Shown: positions 54,521 to 64,000 of the stretch, one piece after another
How positions within the stretch are numbered: position 1 is the first letter of the stretch
Layout: each line of letters starts with the position of its first letter
Source: Salminus brasiliensis
Lineage: Eukaryota; Chordata; Actinopteri; Characiformes; Bryconidae
Assembly: GCF_030463535.1 (NCBI RefSeq)
Contig: NC_132879.1
Span: 47,372,094-47,436,093 of the forward strand
Length of the DNA: 64,000 bases
Direction: 5' to 3'
Notes under the pieces: model-generated
Database searches by the model: none
Told to the model about the DNA's origin: nothing
Seen by the model: the letters and a program-made list of their open reading frames with translations, nothing else
Program-made: the position numbers and the translations under genes

Positions 54521-55328
54521 CCGGCACTATTCAGCTAAATATACAGTAAATAGAGGTGTCCAGTCCTTTAAATCTGGAGCTTTAGCCAGACAAAGCCATT
54601 TTTTGTCACAAAGCGTATGTGCAATATACCAAGACTGCAACATCTGCATAACACCATTTGCTAAGTTCAATAATTAGCTCATTAAAGCTAGTTTATAATT
54701 AAGAGCAAGTGTGTTCCTATTAAATCCTTGTTGTCCCCTGTGGTTGTTGGCTACTTGTGTAACATGCGTGCAATGCACTTCCCCAGTTGTTGCAACTGCA
54801 TGAAACAGTACTGAAACACACAGCAAGTTTAGCAGCTGTGTTAGGGTGCTAACCCTGGCCTAGACTAATCAGGTCCTTCCATGCCATGCCAACACTGCTC
54901 ACCAGCTACTGTGACAATACAATCCACTATACAAATGTGATTGGATTTGCTCGGGGTGCACTAGCCTCGAGCTAATCTACCAAACAACCTTGAAGGAGCC
55001 TTGGCCAGTTTGAAATGTCTGACAAAGAGATCCCACTCAGCTGAGCCGGAGAAACACTGCGGATCAGGTTGCTGCCTAAACAGCTTGGAGCGGTTCCTGG
55101 TGGTTGTCCGCAGTGAGGCTGGTAGATGGGTTGACATTGAACGTGCTGGCCAGATGGTGGACGGGGAAGGCAAGGGTGACGTCTTTTGTTTTTAGAGGCA
55201 GGCCGTCATTAGCTCGGGAAGCTTCGGGGGCTTGGGCAGGGGGCTGTAACCATGGTAACAAACGGTGCATGTCAGACACACGCACTGTAGCGTCACAGAG
55301 CTCTTTCGTCTGCAAGAGAAAGAAAGCA

Positions 55329-55450
55329 AGAGAGAGTGAGAGAGAGAGAGAGAGTAAAAGAGAGAGAGAGAGAGAGAGAGTGTGAGAGAGAGAGAGAGAG
55401 AGAGAGTGTGAGAGAGAGAGAGAGAGAGAAAGAGTGAGAGAGAGAGAGAA
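55329..55450. repeat. (GA)n tract with GTGTGA interruptions
   Basis: About 120 bases of GA repeat containing four or more GTGTGAGA/GAAAGA interruptions. The mirrored CT/CA-rich sequences at 55540-55900 continue the simple-sequence character. Confidence 0.95.
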
Positions 55451-56834
55451 TAGTGTTTAATCGCCTTGATTATGCATGGTAACCCCATCTCTCCAACCAG
55501 CCTTTCAGTGCTTCTATTTTGAACTGTTTTTGTTGTCCTCTCTCTCGCGCTCACTCGCGCTCTCTCACACACTCTCGCTCCCTCTCTCTCTCTCCATGTC
55601 TCGTGTTTCTCTGCCGCTGCTTTAAAGCAGGGCCAGAATGGAGGTGATGTGAATAATTCATGCCTCTCCTCACTGCGCCAGAAATCTGACACACACTCTC
55701 GTTTTCTCCTCCTCACACACACACACACACACACACACATCTGCAGTCTTCTGCCTCTGGCCTTTTTGCGATAGCTCTTAAATATCCTCTTTTTTTTTTT
55801 AACTCTCATACCTCTCTGCTTCTCCCTGTATTACACTGCCTGTGTCCCTCTCTCTCTGTCTCTCTCTCTCTCCCTCCCTCACACACACACACACACACAC
55901 TCTACTGTGAATACATACGCAGCTCAAAGGACCAGTTAGCCAACATCAAGAATGCTAGCATTAATTTTCACACCAGTTTCAGTGCAGCACATGAGCTGGG
56001 CTAATTGCTCTAGCGTCCCTAGATTAACAGATAGGGTGTAGTTCATGCACAGCTGCATCACGGAACAAGCAGCTGTACTGGATAGCAGCTCCCACTGGCT
56101 TCTGTATAACAAGCTCGGACATGGTGCTAGTTGATGACGTCGGAATAGTGATGGGGATATGATGAAAGCTATGGTCAGAGAGTGAGATGTAGTGGGCTCT
56201 CCCTGAGTGAGACTGCAGTAGGGCCTGATTGATATAGCAATGGACAGATGAAACTGGACTACGGGCAAGTCCACGGATCTCTATACACGTTGTATAAGAG
56301 AGGCACATTCAGGAACATTGCGAGATGTTCGCAGGAATGTTGCAGGAGCTCTTTTTATTAATACGATTTAAAGGTTAGATGTTTCTCAATATTCTTCTCC
56401 ATAATTTAGACGTGTCAGTTCCACATGCTAGCAGTGTCTTCCACTATCACGCAATGCTACAAACATGACAAATATATGTAATACAGCTTTGAGCAGCTAA
56501 GAGTGCAAACTAGCTGACACAGGTAGTGAATGATAAACTCACAGGAGCTCAATACAAAGAAATATTGGACAGCAAACACACTCGGCTGTTCTCACAGCAG
56601 CTAATCGTTATGAGCTGAATTCTAAGTGCTTATAGGCTGCCAGGGCTAAATTTTGTAGTGGGCAGCAGCACATATCAGGGTAAAATGCTAATACCATCGC
56701 GTCCCACCACACATAGCAGAAGTTTGATGCTCGCTCTGGCCAAACACCACCGCTTTATCAAGAAGACTTTGAATTTTTGAGTAGATGATAAGTCTTGATA
56801 AGATTTTTAAGTCAATGTCGAGAACTGACAGACA

Positions 56835-57095
56835 TGGACTGTATGGACAAAAGTATTGAGACACCTGCTCATTCATTGTTTTTTCAAAAATCAAGGAGAT
56901 TAATAAAGTTTATCCTGCTTTCGTTGGCGTAACTGTCTTAACTGTCCAGGGAAGAAGGCTCCAATCATCCAACACAATACAGTTCCACTGGGCTTTATAC
57001 CCCTCTGGCCCACACCTGACAGTAGGTATGATGCCAATAGGTTCATGGTAATCTGCTTCAGAGTGTCCTAGCTGCTCTAGAGGCAGCAGACTAAG
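56835..57095 (+). mobile_element. MITE family A copy
   Basis: Left terminal repeat gtatggacaaaagtattgag, ctgtccagggaagaaggct, ttccactgggctttataccc and caatag/gttcatg landmarks. Right end lost. Confidence 0.8.
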
Positions 57096-57177
57096 TAAAC
57101 AGGGCCGAATATGAGTTTCAACTCAATCTCTATCTGCTCTTGGCTTGGTGAGATTTCAAAGTAACTCTCACTCATTT

Positions 57178-57213
<36 letters not shown>

Positions 57214-57462
57214 TATTCCACCTAGATTTCAATCCCCCTGGCTTTTTCCCCATTGATATTCTTCAAATGGAATGTTATAGCTAGGCAGACTGAAAGTGTG
57301 TGTGTGTGTGTGTGTGCGCATGCGTGTGCACATTTTAGCATTCTCTTCTCATCTCAGGCAGCGTCACTCTTTCAGTCTACATCCGTCTATTTCTTGTGAA
57401 GTCTTTTCTGGATCTTTTTCTCTTGCCTTTATTTTGATATCTTGATTTCCTGTGATGTGATG

Positions 57463-58185
57463 TTTCCACTACATTTACATTTACATTTATGGCATTTAGC
57501 AGACGCTCTTATCCAGAGCGACTTACAAAGCGCTTTTCTATTTACCCAAGAAAAGCCTCAGCTAGTTTGAATAGACTAATAATTCAAAGATACCTCTAAG
57601 CTTAGACACTACTAAACACAAGACAATAAGGTGACCATAGTACTCGCTATTCGTCCAAGTACTCTCTGAAGAGGTGGGTCTTCAGTCTGCGTTTGAAGAC
57701 AGCGAGCGACTCGGCCGTTCAGACACCCAGGGGAAGCTCGTTCCACCACTTTGGTGCCAGGACAGAAAAGAGCCTGGACGCTTGTCTTCCGCGGATTTTG
57801 AGGGATGGCGGGTCGAGCCGAGCCGTACTTGAAGCTCGAAGGGCTCTAGGTGCGGATCGGCTTTTGACCATTGCAATTAAGTGCAGAGGGGCTGGTCCGT
57901 TCTTGGCTTTGTAGGCCAGCGTCAGGGTTTTGAATCTGATGCGGGCAGCAGCTACAGGAAGCCAGCGAAGAGAACGCAGCAGTGGAGTGACATGGCTGAA
58001 TTTAGGGACATTGAAGACGACCCGTGCTGCTGCATTCTGGATGAGTTGCAGGGGCCTAATAAGATAAGATAGTCCTTTATTAGTCCCGCAGTGGGGAAAT
58101 TCACAATGGTAAACAGAGGAAGACCAGCCAGAAGAGAGTTGCAGTAGTCAAGACTTTAAGTGACGAGAGACTGAACACTACACTG
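57463..58185. repeat. Long interspersed-repeat fragment sharing the SINE tail
   Basis: Begins with (acattt)n and cagacgctcttatccagagc, the reverse complement of the SINE tail at 6546-6779. The body (gaggtgggtcttcagtctgc, aggaagccagcgaagagaac, gctgcattctggatgagttg) reads like a very common otophysan repeat. Inside it, 58060-58105 (aagatagtcctttattagtc) looks like a second element's end. I cannot name the family. Confidence 0.6.
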
Positions 58186-58189
58186 CTTG

Positions 58190-58372
58190 TCAAGTCCCTG
58201 TAGTATTGCCAGTAGAATTGAACTCTTAGGAGCACATAAACAAGAACCATGCCTAATGCCAGGCTAAACAAGATAAAGGCAAAAGCAGGATAAACTTATT
58301 TCAGTACTCTAGATTTTGGAGGAAACAATGAATGAGCAGAATGAGTCCCAATACTTTTGTCCACTGTATGTG
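58190..58372 (-). mobile_element. MITE family A copy
   Basis: Reverse copy with agtattgccagtagaattga, catgcctaatgccaggct, aagcaggataaacttat and the terminal aatacttttgtccactgta. Somewhat shortened. Confidence 0.7.
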
Positions 58373-59469
58373 TGTGCAGAACACCCACATTTCTGGCTCT
58401 TGGGGGCAGCGGAGGCCTCTCTAACAAGCATTAGATGTACTACTGCTTGTATGTGTGTGTGTGTGTGTAGCTGGTGGCTGTGGTATCCTGTGTTGGGCAC
58501 CTCTCTCTCTCTTCATGATCCATCCTCCCATATATCTGTCTATTTTCACCACCGCTCTCAGCGTTCCTAGCTGTCAGCCTGCATTTAGCCAGCTGTGTGT
58601 GGCCTCACCTTCCACAGGTCCTGCAGGCTACACTTAGCCAGGCCTTACTGTAGTGAAGTCCCAAACTACACACACACAAACAGCGTCCTCCAGCTGCAGT
58701 GCTCGGACTAATGAAGGAGAAAAGAGGAAGACTGTTAAGGGAACGGTTGTTTGCATCTCGTCTTGTTGTGGTTAGCAGAGGAAAGTGACTGTTTCTGTGG
58801 TTTACAGGCTTTCCTGCAATTAGCTGATAAGGAGATCTGTTGCCATGAGGTGCGCTGATGTATGATGAGGCAACTAAGTAATGAAGACAGTAATGGTACA
58901 TATTGTTGCTGTCTGGCAAAACCTCATATTTCCAAAATATCAATTTTACAGGAGAAGGAAATATCCACAAATGAACAAATGAAACAGTCTATAGATCATA
59001 TAGAACAGACCCGAGACCACCTCTTCTCAAGGCTCTCGATGCGATTGAATTGGTCCACACTTGAGTGCGATTGCTGTATTCACCTGTATTCACCTACCCA
59101 CATGAAAACAAACCCGAGTCCATTTTAACAGATTTGACCTTTCTATGCCACGTGTCTTTATTGGATAGTTTGAAAAGGGAGAAAACTTGTATATCCAAAA
59201 AAATATACTACATAATTACCTTTTAATTTGAAACAGACCAATCACACTGTACTGTTGAACTAAGCTCCACCCCTAAACACAGTTAACAGAAGTTTAAATA
59301 CTGAAAATATAACTTGTTGCTGATTAATGCAAATTTTCATTATTTAATTATCCATTTGTTTATTTAAATCTACTCACTAGGACTCCCTCATCACTTGGAG
59401 AGTAAGAACAAACACATGGCTCCTCTGGTACTGATATATACGTGCAGTCAGCCACTGCCTTCCAATGCA

Positions 59470-59665
59470 GCATCACTAGCTAGCCAACACTCTCAAAGAA
59501 AAGCTACGGATCCCCAGCTCTGATACATCAGCCGAGATGCCTGTGCCAGACAGCTTCACAATGGGAGTGAGCGCCGTCCACCCACCCCAAGAAGCATGGC
59601 TGATTGTGCTCTCTCAGGCGCCATAGTGTCAGCATCTGCTAAACCACTCGGAGCCCCATTAATGC
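59470..59665 (-). repeat. SINE-like repeat family B, copy 3
   Basis: Read on the minus strand it gives gagagagcacaatcagccat, then ctgtctggcacaggcatctc and gtgttggctagctagtgatg, in family order. It ends next to ctaaaccactcgg, a tRNA-like 'final choice' word also seen in copy 4. Confidence 0.55.
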
Positions 59666-60401
59666 AGCAGGGAAGTTTGCTTACTATATATTATAAGCTA
59701 TATTTTTAGTTAGTGCAGCCACTCAGGCCTTCACAGATACTCAAAATAATATAGTAATAACTTTAATATCTGGAATTATGCATCATTTTACACTGACGTC
59801 TGTCTTTTAACTCAAGCACAAATTTAAAAGGAGGACTTTGCTTAAATCATATTTTACAGAGAGCACCTCTACTTTTGTTTAAGTGCAGGAGTGTGTGTGT
59901 GTTTGTGTGTGTGTGTGTTGGTGTGTCACAAGCTTCCATGTGATTCATTTTGGCAGCAATGTCATTCATGGCTCTTGTGATTGATGCTCTTCTGTTGCTG
60001 TGTGTGTGTGTGTGGCATGCTGACCTTGTGTGGAAATTTGGTCAGTCTACATAAAGGGGGAAACGCTCAAATATTTCCTTCTGGTTTATGTGGTCAAGAG
60101 TAGTGTTGCAATAGCCTTAGCACTGCAGTAATGCAGAATTCGAAGGAAATAGCCTGTGAAGTTAGAAATACAAAGTTTTAAATGTGTGTGTGTCTATTTT
60201 TCCACCCTTCTCTGGTTTCCTGCTGGCTTGTGGTGCCTGTGGACTCTTCGACACTCTCTATATCTCCTCTCTCCCACAGTGAGCCTCGCTCTAGAACTGT
60301 GAACAAACTGCACACATTATATAAGACAGCCGTGTGCGCAGGGCGTGTGTGGCCTTACTTCTCCTTAGTGCTGTGTATGCATTGACTGAAACTCTGGGGT
60401 C

Positions 60402-60402
60402 T

Positions 60403-60460
<58 letters not shown>
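60402..60460. repeat. (GT)n microsatellite
   Basis: About 58 bases of perfect TG repeat, flanked by other TG-rich patches at 59888-59925 and 59999-60015. Confidence 0.95.
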
Positions 60461-60462
<2 letters not shown>

Positions 60463-60889
60463 AGACTAAGTGTGGAGGTTAAGGGCGCTGGTTTTCAGTT
60501 ACTCCAGGGTCGCGTAATAGGAGTGAGAGTATGGCTATAAACAGGAAACTAATGTCACCGGTTGGATTCGAGCCAGAGAAAGATAGAGAATCAGGGCGTG
60601 AGAGAGAGAATCAGCGAGAGAGAGCTGTGACTCATCTCCCTCCCCCTGCGCTGAAATAAGTCTCTCTGATTGGTTATGGATGCACTTGATGCAGAAGAAG
60701 CATGAGATCAAACCAACTGAGCTGATTACACTGAAAACAGTGATGCGTTCAGGTTGCAGTGGTAGTACTGTACATTGTCTCAGTCACAACAACCCTCATA
60801 TGCCAGAAATGGTAATTTTATAAGAGAAGAGAAATAAAGGATTTAACTGTTAGTGAATTTCATTAGCGCAAGAGTTTTTAGACCAATTC

Positions 60890-61555
60890 TACTGTCAATA
60901 TAGGATATTTGTCAAACACAAACATGGCAAACAAGAGGGCGAACCAAAAACGAACCTGTGCCCGGGGGTTGAGCTGGCGAGAGTGGCTAGCGCTAGGGAG
61001 AAACCAAAGGGAGACAAAAAAACAAATCCTACAGGCAGAGCCTGGGCTAAACAGGGGTTAATGTAAACTGTGCCCGAACGGCGCTGCACTGACTAAGGGG
61101 AGGGAGCTGGGGGACCAGCTACTGAGCAACAACGGCTAGGCCGATTAAACCTGGAACCGCAGCGCACTGGCTTGAGCGGGGTTCGCCTAGCTGGGACAAG
61201 GGTAGCCAGAGAATCCAGACCATGGATACCGTGGATAGCAGGGTGACCTGCTCCTGAACGAGAACTTTGAGCAGAAACTGGCCTCAACACAATTCAAGAG
61301 TACGGGGAACCTCTTGTAAAACCTTGAGGTGGTGTGGAGGCTCCTTAAATATCCCCCAGTCCCAGGTGAAACTCATAAACCAAACAAAGAATGTAAACAA
61401 CCGAACCAAAACACACGTGAATGTAAACGAACTGAACCAAACACACATGAACGTAAAAAAACTGAAGGTCCCTATTTGGGACTGTGGGCAGCGGTTCGAG
61501 ATCGCCCCGGGGGAGGGCGTGATAACAAGGGCCTGACAATATTGTTGCCCCCATG
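60890..61555. repeat. GC-richer probable interspersed repeat
   Basis: Composition changes sharply: CpG-containing, G/A-rich text (aacctgtgcccgggggttga, ggttcgagatcgccccgggg, gagggcgtgataac). It ends where a Tc1-like fragment begins (about 61560). It resembles the non-coding parts of fish LTR-type elements, but no second copy or terminal repeat is present in the window. Confidence 0.4.
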
Positions 61556-61559
61556 CTTT

Positions 61560-61790
61560 TTTGAATCTGGCAAACTTTGTGTCAAAGTTTTATGATGAAT
61601 GGACCAACAGAAATGCTCCAAAATCAGAAAGTGACTGCACAAGTATTGCATTTGCATAGGAGGTGCGCAAGGAGGAAATTGTTGCCGTCAAAAGAACATC
61701 AGGGCAAGACTAAAGTTTGTCAGAGAACACCTAGACAAAGACCAGGACTTCTGGAAAATGTGCTTTGGGCATGCTGATGCAAGCGTATGA
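61560..61790 (+). mobile_element. Tc1-like transposase fragment
   Basis: Decayed text for the start of the catalytic domain: the words caagactaaagtttgtcaga and gaacacctagacaaagacca correspond to the 'KLRFAREHLDKDQDFW' region of Tc1 transposases. No intact frame, no terminal repeats. Confidence 0.6.
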
Positions 61791-61864
61791 ATTGCAACAT
61801 TTGTTTAAACATAGAATTGAATATTTTCTTTGTTTGAATCCCTTTTTTCCCAATTTGGTACTAT

Positions 61865-62290
61865 CAATCAGCTCCCCCTAGCACTAGCGATGCTCCCAAC
61901 ACTTGGAGGGTATTGACTTCGCGTATCTCTTCCGATACAAGTAAAGCCTCTTTTTGAACTGCTGCTAGTGCAACATCACCGGGCAGCCGACACGTTTGGA
62001 AGAAAGCACCGAGACCAATTCTACTAGTGCTTATAATACTGAATGCCAGAGTTTTTAGACCAGGCCCCAGATCCCCAGTTCCGTTGCACCAGCTTACAGA
62101 CTCCTGTGCCAGCCAACATCGCTTTAAGACTGATGAGACGAGAGAGCGCCATGTACCCACCCTGCGAGAGCATGATCAATTGTGCTCTCGTGGACTGCAG
62201 CTGCTGATGGCAAAGCAGCATGGCTCGGGACACTCATTACTCGTGACCCCTGTGCCATAGTGGCAGTGTATTAGACCACTGGGCCACTTT
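61865..62290 (-). repeat. SINE-like repeat family B, copy 4 (fullest)
   Basis: On the minus strand it starts near the tRNA-like word cagtggtctaatacactgcc, then tgccatcagcagctgcagtc, gagagcacaattgatc, gttggctggcacaggagtct, and ends gtgttgggagcatcgctagt. The fullest of four copies. Confidence 0.6.
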
Positions 62291-63319
62291 TTAGCCACAA
62301 CTTGCTAAACATTTAATAGACGCTTTCTAGGGATGTGCAGAAAACTTGACAGATGAAACATTCTAAGAACTAAAAGGCGTTTATGTAATGTTCTAGTGAC
62401 CAAAAAAATGATAGCTGGGAAATTATTTGGACACAGTGACTGTAGACATTTTTGCCACAAACCAAGGGCAGCATTTGAGCATAAGAACATCATAGCAACT
62501 GTGAAGCATGTTACACTGAAACATGCGTGACAGCGCATATTTCCATAGGTTCCATACATTCTTATGTATGAATGAATGTTTGAATGTTTAGATAGGGCCA
62601 GACCACCGCACTAAAACATCTACATTTCACTGCATTTGTAACCCTAGGATGTTATATTTCTCTGCAATGCTAATCCAGAGAGATATAGTCTCGATTTCAC
62701 AATGTATAGGCATCCTCTGATTTGTACATGAATAATACTGTATACTGGCACTGGCTCTCAGTGCATCGCTAATCAATCCGAAGCAGTGGTGTTTTCTAGT
62801 GCAGATAAGAGCTCAGGAGAAAGCTGGAGAAGGACAAAGGAGACAAAAGCGAAGCTTCTGATGTCGAACAGATAATTGAGCAGCTGATGATGCTGTTATT
62901 TGCAGCTGCATTATTATTGGCTTCGGTCAGCCATTTATAGGGCCACAGTTGTGAACTGGAGAAAGCTTGTTATTGATTGAAATAGTAAGGCAGGTCAGGC
63001 CAGTGTATGTGTGTGTGTGTGTGTGGCTTGTGTGACTTCCAAACCATTTTCCTTTGATAGTACAACCTGAATTAGACACCTATTCTGTATTTTAGCCTCA
63101 TGTGGAAAATTCAGAGCAAATCTGACCCTCCAGTCATGGTCTGTTAATTGTCTGCTCTGCCTTTTATTGCGTTCACCTCATAATCGCTCCTCCTCGCTGT
63201 GAGCCCACTTCAGTAATTGTGTCATTCGTTTTTTGCGGGTATGTGCTAATTGTTGAGTGAGGTTTTGGCGCTCGGCATTTCTGAACTGACTCTGCGTTCA
63301 CAGCTCAAAATATTCATAT

Positions 63320-63627
63320 CTATATTTTGCCAAACATTTTGGAACACCTGCTTATTCATGGTAATCTTCTGAAATCAAGGGTATATAAAAAAAACTTTAT
63401 CCTGCTTTTGACTGAGTAACTGTCTCTACTGTCCAGGGAAGAAGGATTTCTGCTAGATTTAGGGGCATTGCTGTGAGGATTTAATTGCATTCAACATCAA
63501 GACTGTTAGTGGGGTCAGAATGGGAGTTGGATGATCACCACCCCACCGTGTCAGCAATGGGTGCAACTTAAAGTAGATGAATGCATTCATTAGAAGGGGT
63601 GTCCACAAACATTTGGACATATAGAGT
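63320..63627 (+). mobile_element. MITE family A copy
   Basis: Left region tttggaacacctgcttattc, ctgtccagggaagaagga, cattgctgtgaggatttaat and right terminal gtccacaaacatttggacat. Internal part shortened. Confidence 0.75.
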
Positions 63628-63640
63628 TTTCATATTTTCA

Positions 63641-63882
63641 GGGCAGTGGTGGTTCAGTGTTTAGAGCTCCGGACTATTGATGACAGGGTTGTGGGTTTGA
63701 TACCTGGGCTCGGCAAGCCGCCACTGTTAGGGCCTTGAGCAAGGCCCTTCACCCTCTCTGCTCCCCAGGCGCTGGAGTTGGCTGCCCACCGCTCTGTGTG
63801 TGTGTGTGTGTTCACTACCACAGATGGGTCAAATGCGGTGGACACATTTCGCTGGACATAGTACAGTGACAAATACGTTCTG
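63641..63882 (+). repeat. tRNA-derived SINE, family C, copy 2 (fullest)
   Basis: Starts gggcagtggtggttcagtgt, B-box-like ggttgtgggtttgatacctg, then ttgagcaaggcccttcaccc and ctctgctccccaggcgctgg, and a 3' part gggtcaaatgcggtggacac. It begins 14 bases after the right end of a MITE A copy. Confidence 0.75.
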
Positions 63883-64000
63883 ATCGTACATGTTGCGATG
63901 GTCTGGTTTAAGACCTGAAGCTGCCAACAAGCAGGTTAGCTACCTAGCCAGTTAGCTGAGATGTTTATAAGGTAACTTCCTGGGTTAAAATGTGTCTGTG

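Larger units (their letters stand above)
48502..64000. other. Large region without recognised exons
   Basis: Apart from the repeats listed separately, this 15.5 kb shows simple-sequence tracts (CT at 50990-51050, C/CT at 52970-53010, CA at 55713-55738 and 57179-57211) and no open frame flanked by credible splice sites. If the orphan exon at 48447 is real, this is probably its first intron. Several AT-poor patches (51780-52010, 52700-52815, 55000-55270) were inspected and gave no family match. Confidence 0.5.

Noticed and set aside
55192-55809. 205-codon minus-strand frame
   Set aside because: Mostly Ser-Leu or Arg-Glu runs from GA and CA repeats; low-complexity translation only.

Overview
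The window is vertebrate nuclear DNA from a teleost fish. It holds four multi-exon genes with GT-AG introns, dense Tc1/mariner debris, several SINE-like families and long (TA)n, (GT)n and (GA)n tracts. An otophysan such as a characin or catfish is my best guess. That rests only on the type of Tc1 elements and on a miniature element whose ends read like ACACTATATGGACAAAAGT, so it is an inference.

Left part (1-20 kb). glt8d2 (+, 624-11478, nine coding exons, 360 aa) encodes a Golgi-type GT8 glycosyltransferase. It converges on hsp90b1 (-, 19399-13500, 18 coding exons, 792 aa), which encodes the ER chaperone GRP94/endoplasmin with signal peptide, ATPase residues and a C-terminal KDEL. The 2 kb between the two stop codons holds only repeats.

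Middle (19.4-34.3 kb). hsp90b1 is head-to-head with ttc41 (+, 20160-34295, 17 coding exons, 1260 aa). ttc41 encodes a large P-loop NTPase of NACHT/STAND type with TPR-like helices, known in mouse as Grp94-neighbouring nucleotidase. The start codons lie 760 bp apart. The interval carries two perfect ER-stress response elements in opposite orientations, one matching the hsp90b1 direction and one facing ttc41. Every exon phase in ttc41 closes, so the gene looks intact here, although its human counterpart is a pseudogene.

Right of that (34.3-42.4 kb). naf1 (+, 35163-42012, nine coding exons, 552 aa) encodes the H/ACA snoRNP assembly factor. Two strong CTCF-like motifs in opposite orientation sit between ttc41 and naf1.

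Remainder (42.4-64 kb). This is mostly non-coding: a nearly complete but internally deleted Tc1 element (43480-44754), older Tc1 remnants, an AT-rich minisatellite (46.78-47.46 kb), a long purine-only tract and a CpG-rich stretch. The CpG-rich stretch contains one convincing orphan first coding exon (48447-48501) with a strong Kozak context and splice donor. No downstream exon was recognised, so most of 48.5-64 kb may be the first intron of that gene. At least 11 copies of one miniature inverted-repeat element and four copies of a second repeat family are spread over the window.

Exon boundaries were set by hand from splice signals, reading-frame phase and remembered family sequence. They should be good to within a base or two. 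No alignment or search was run.
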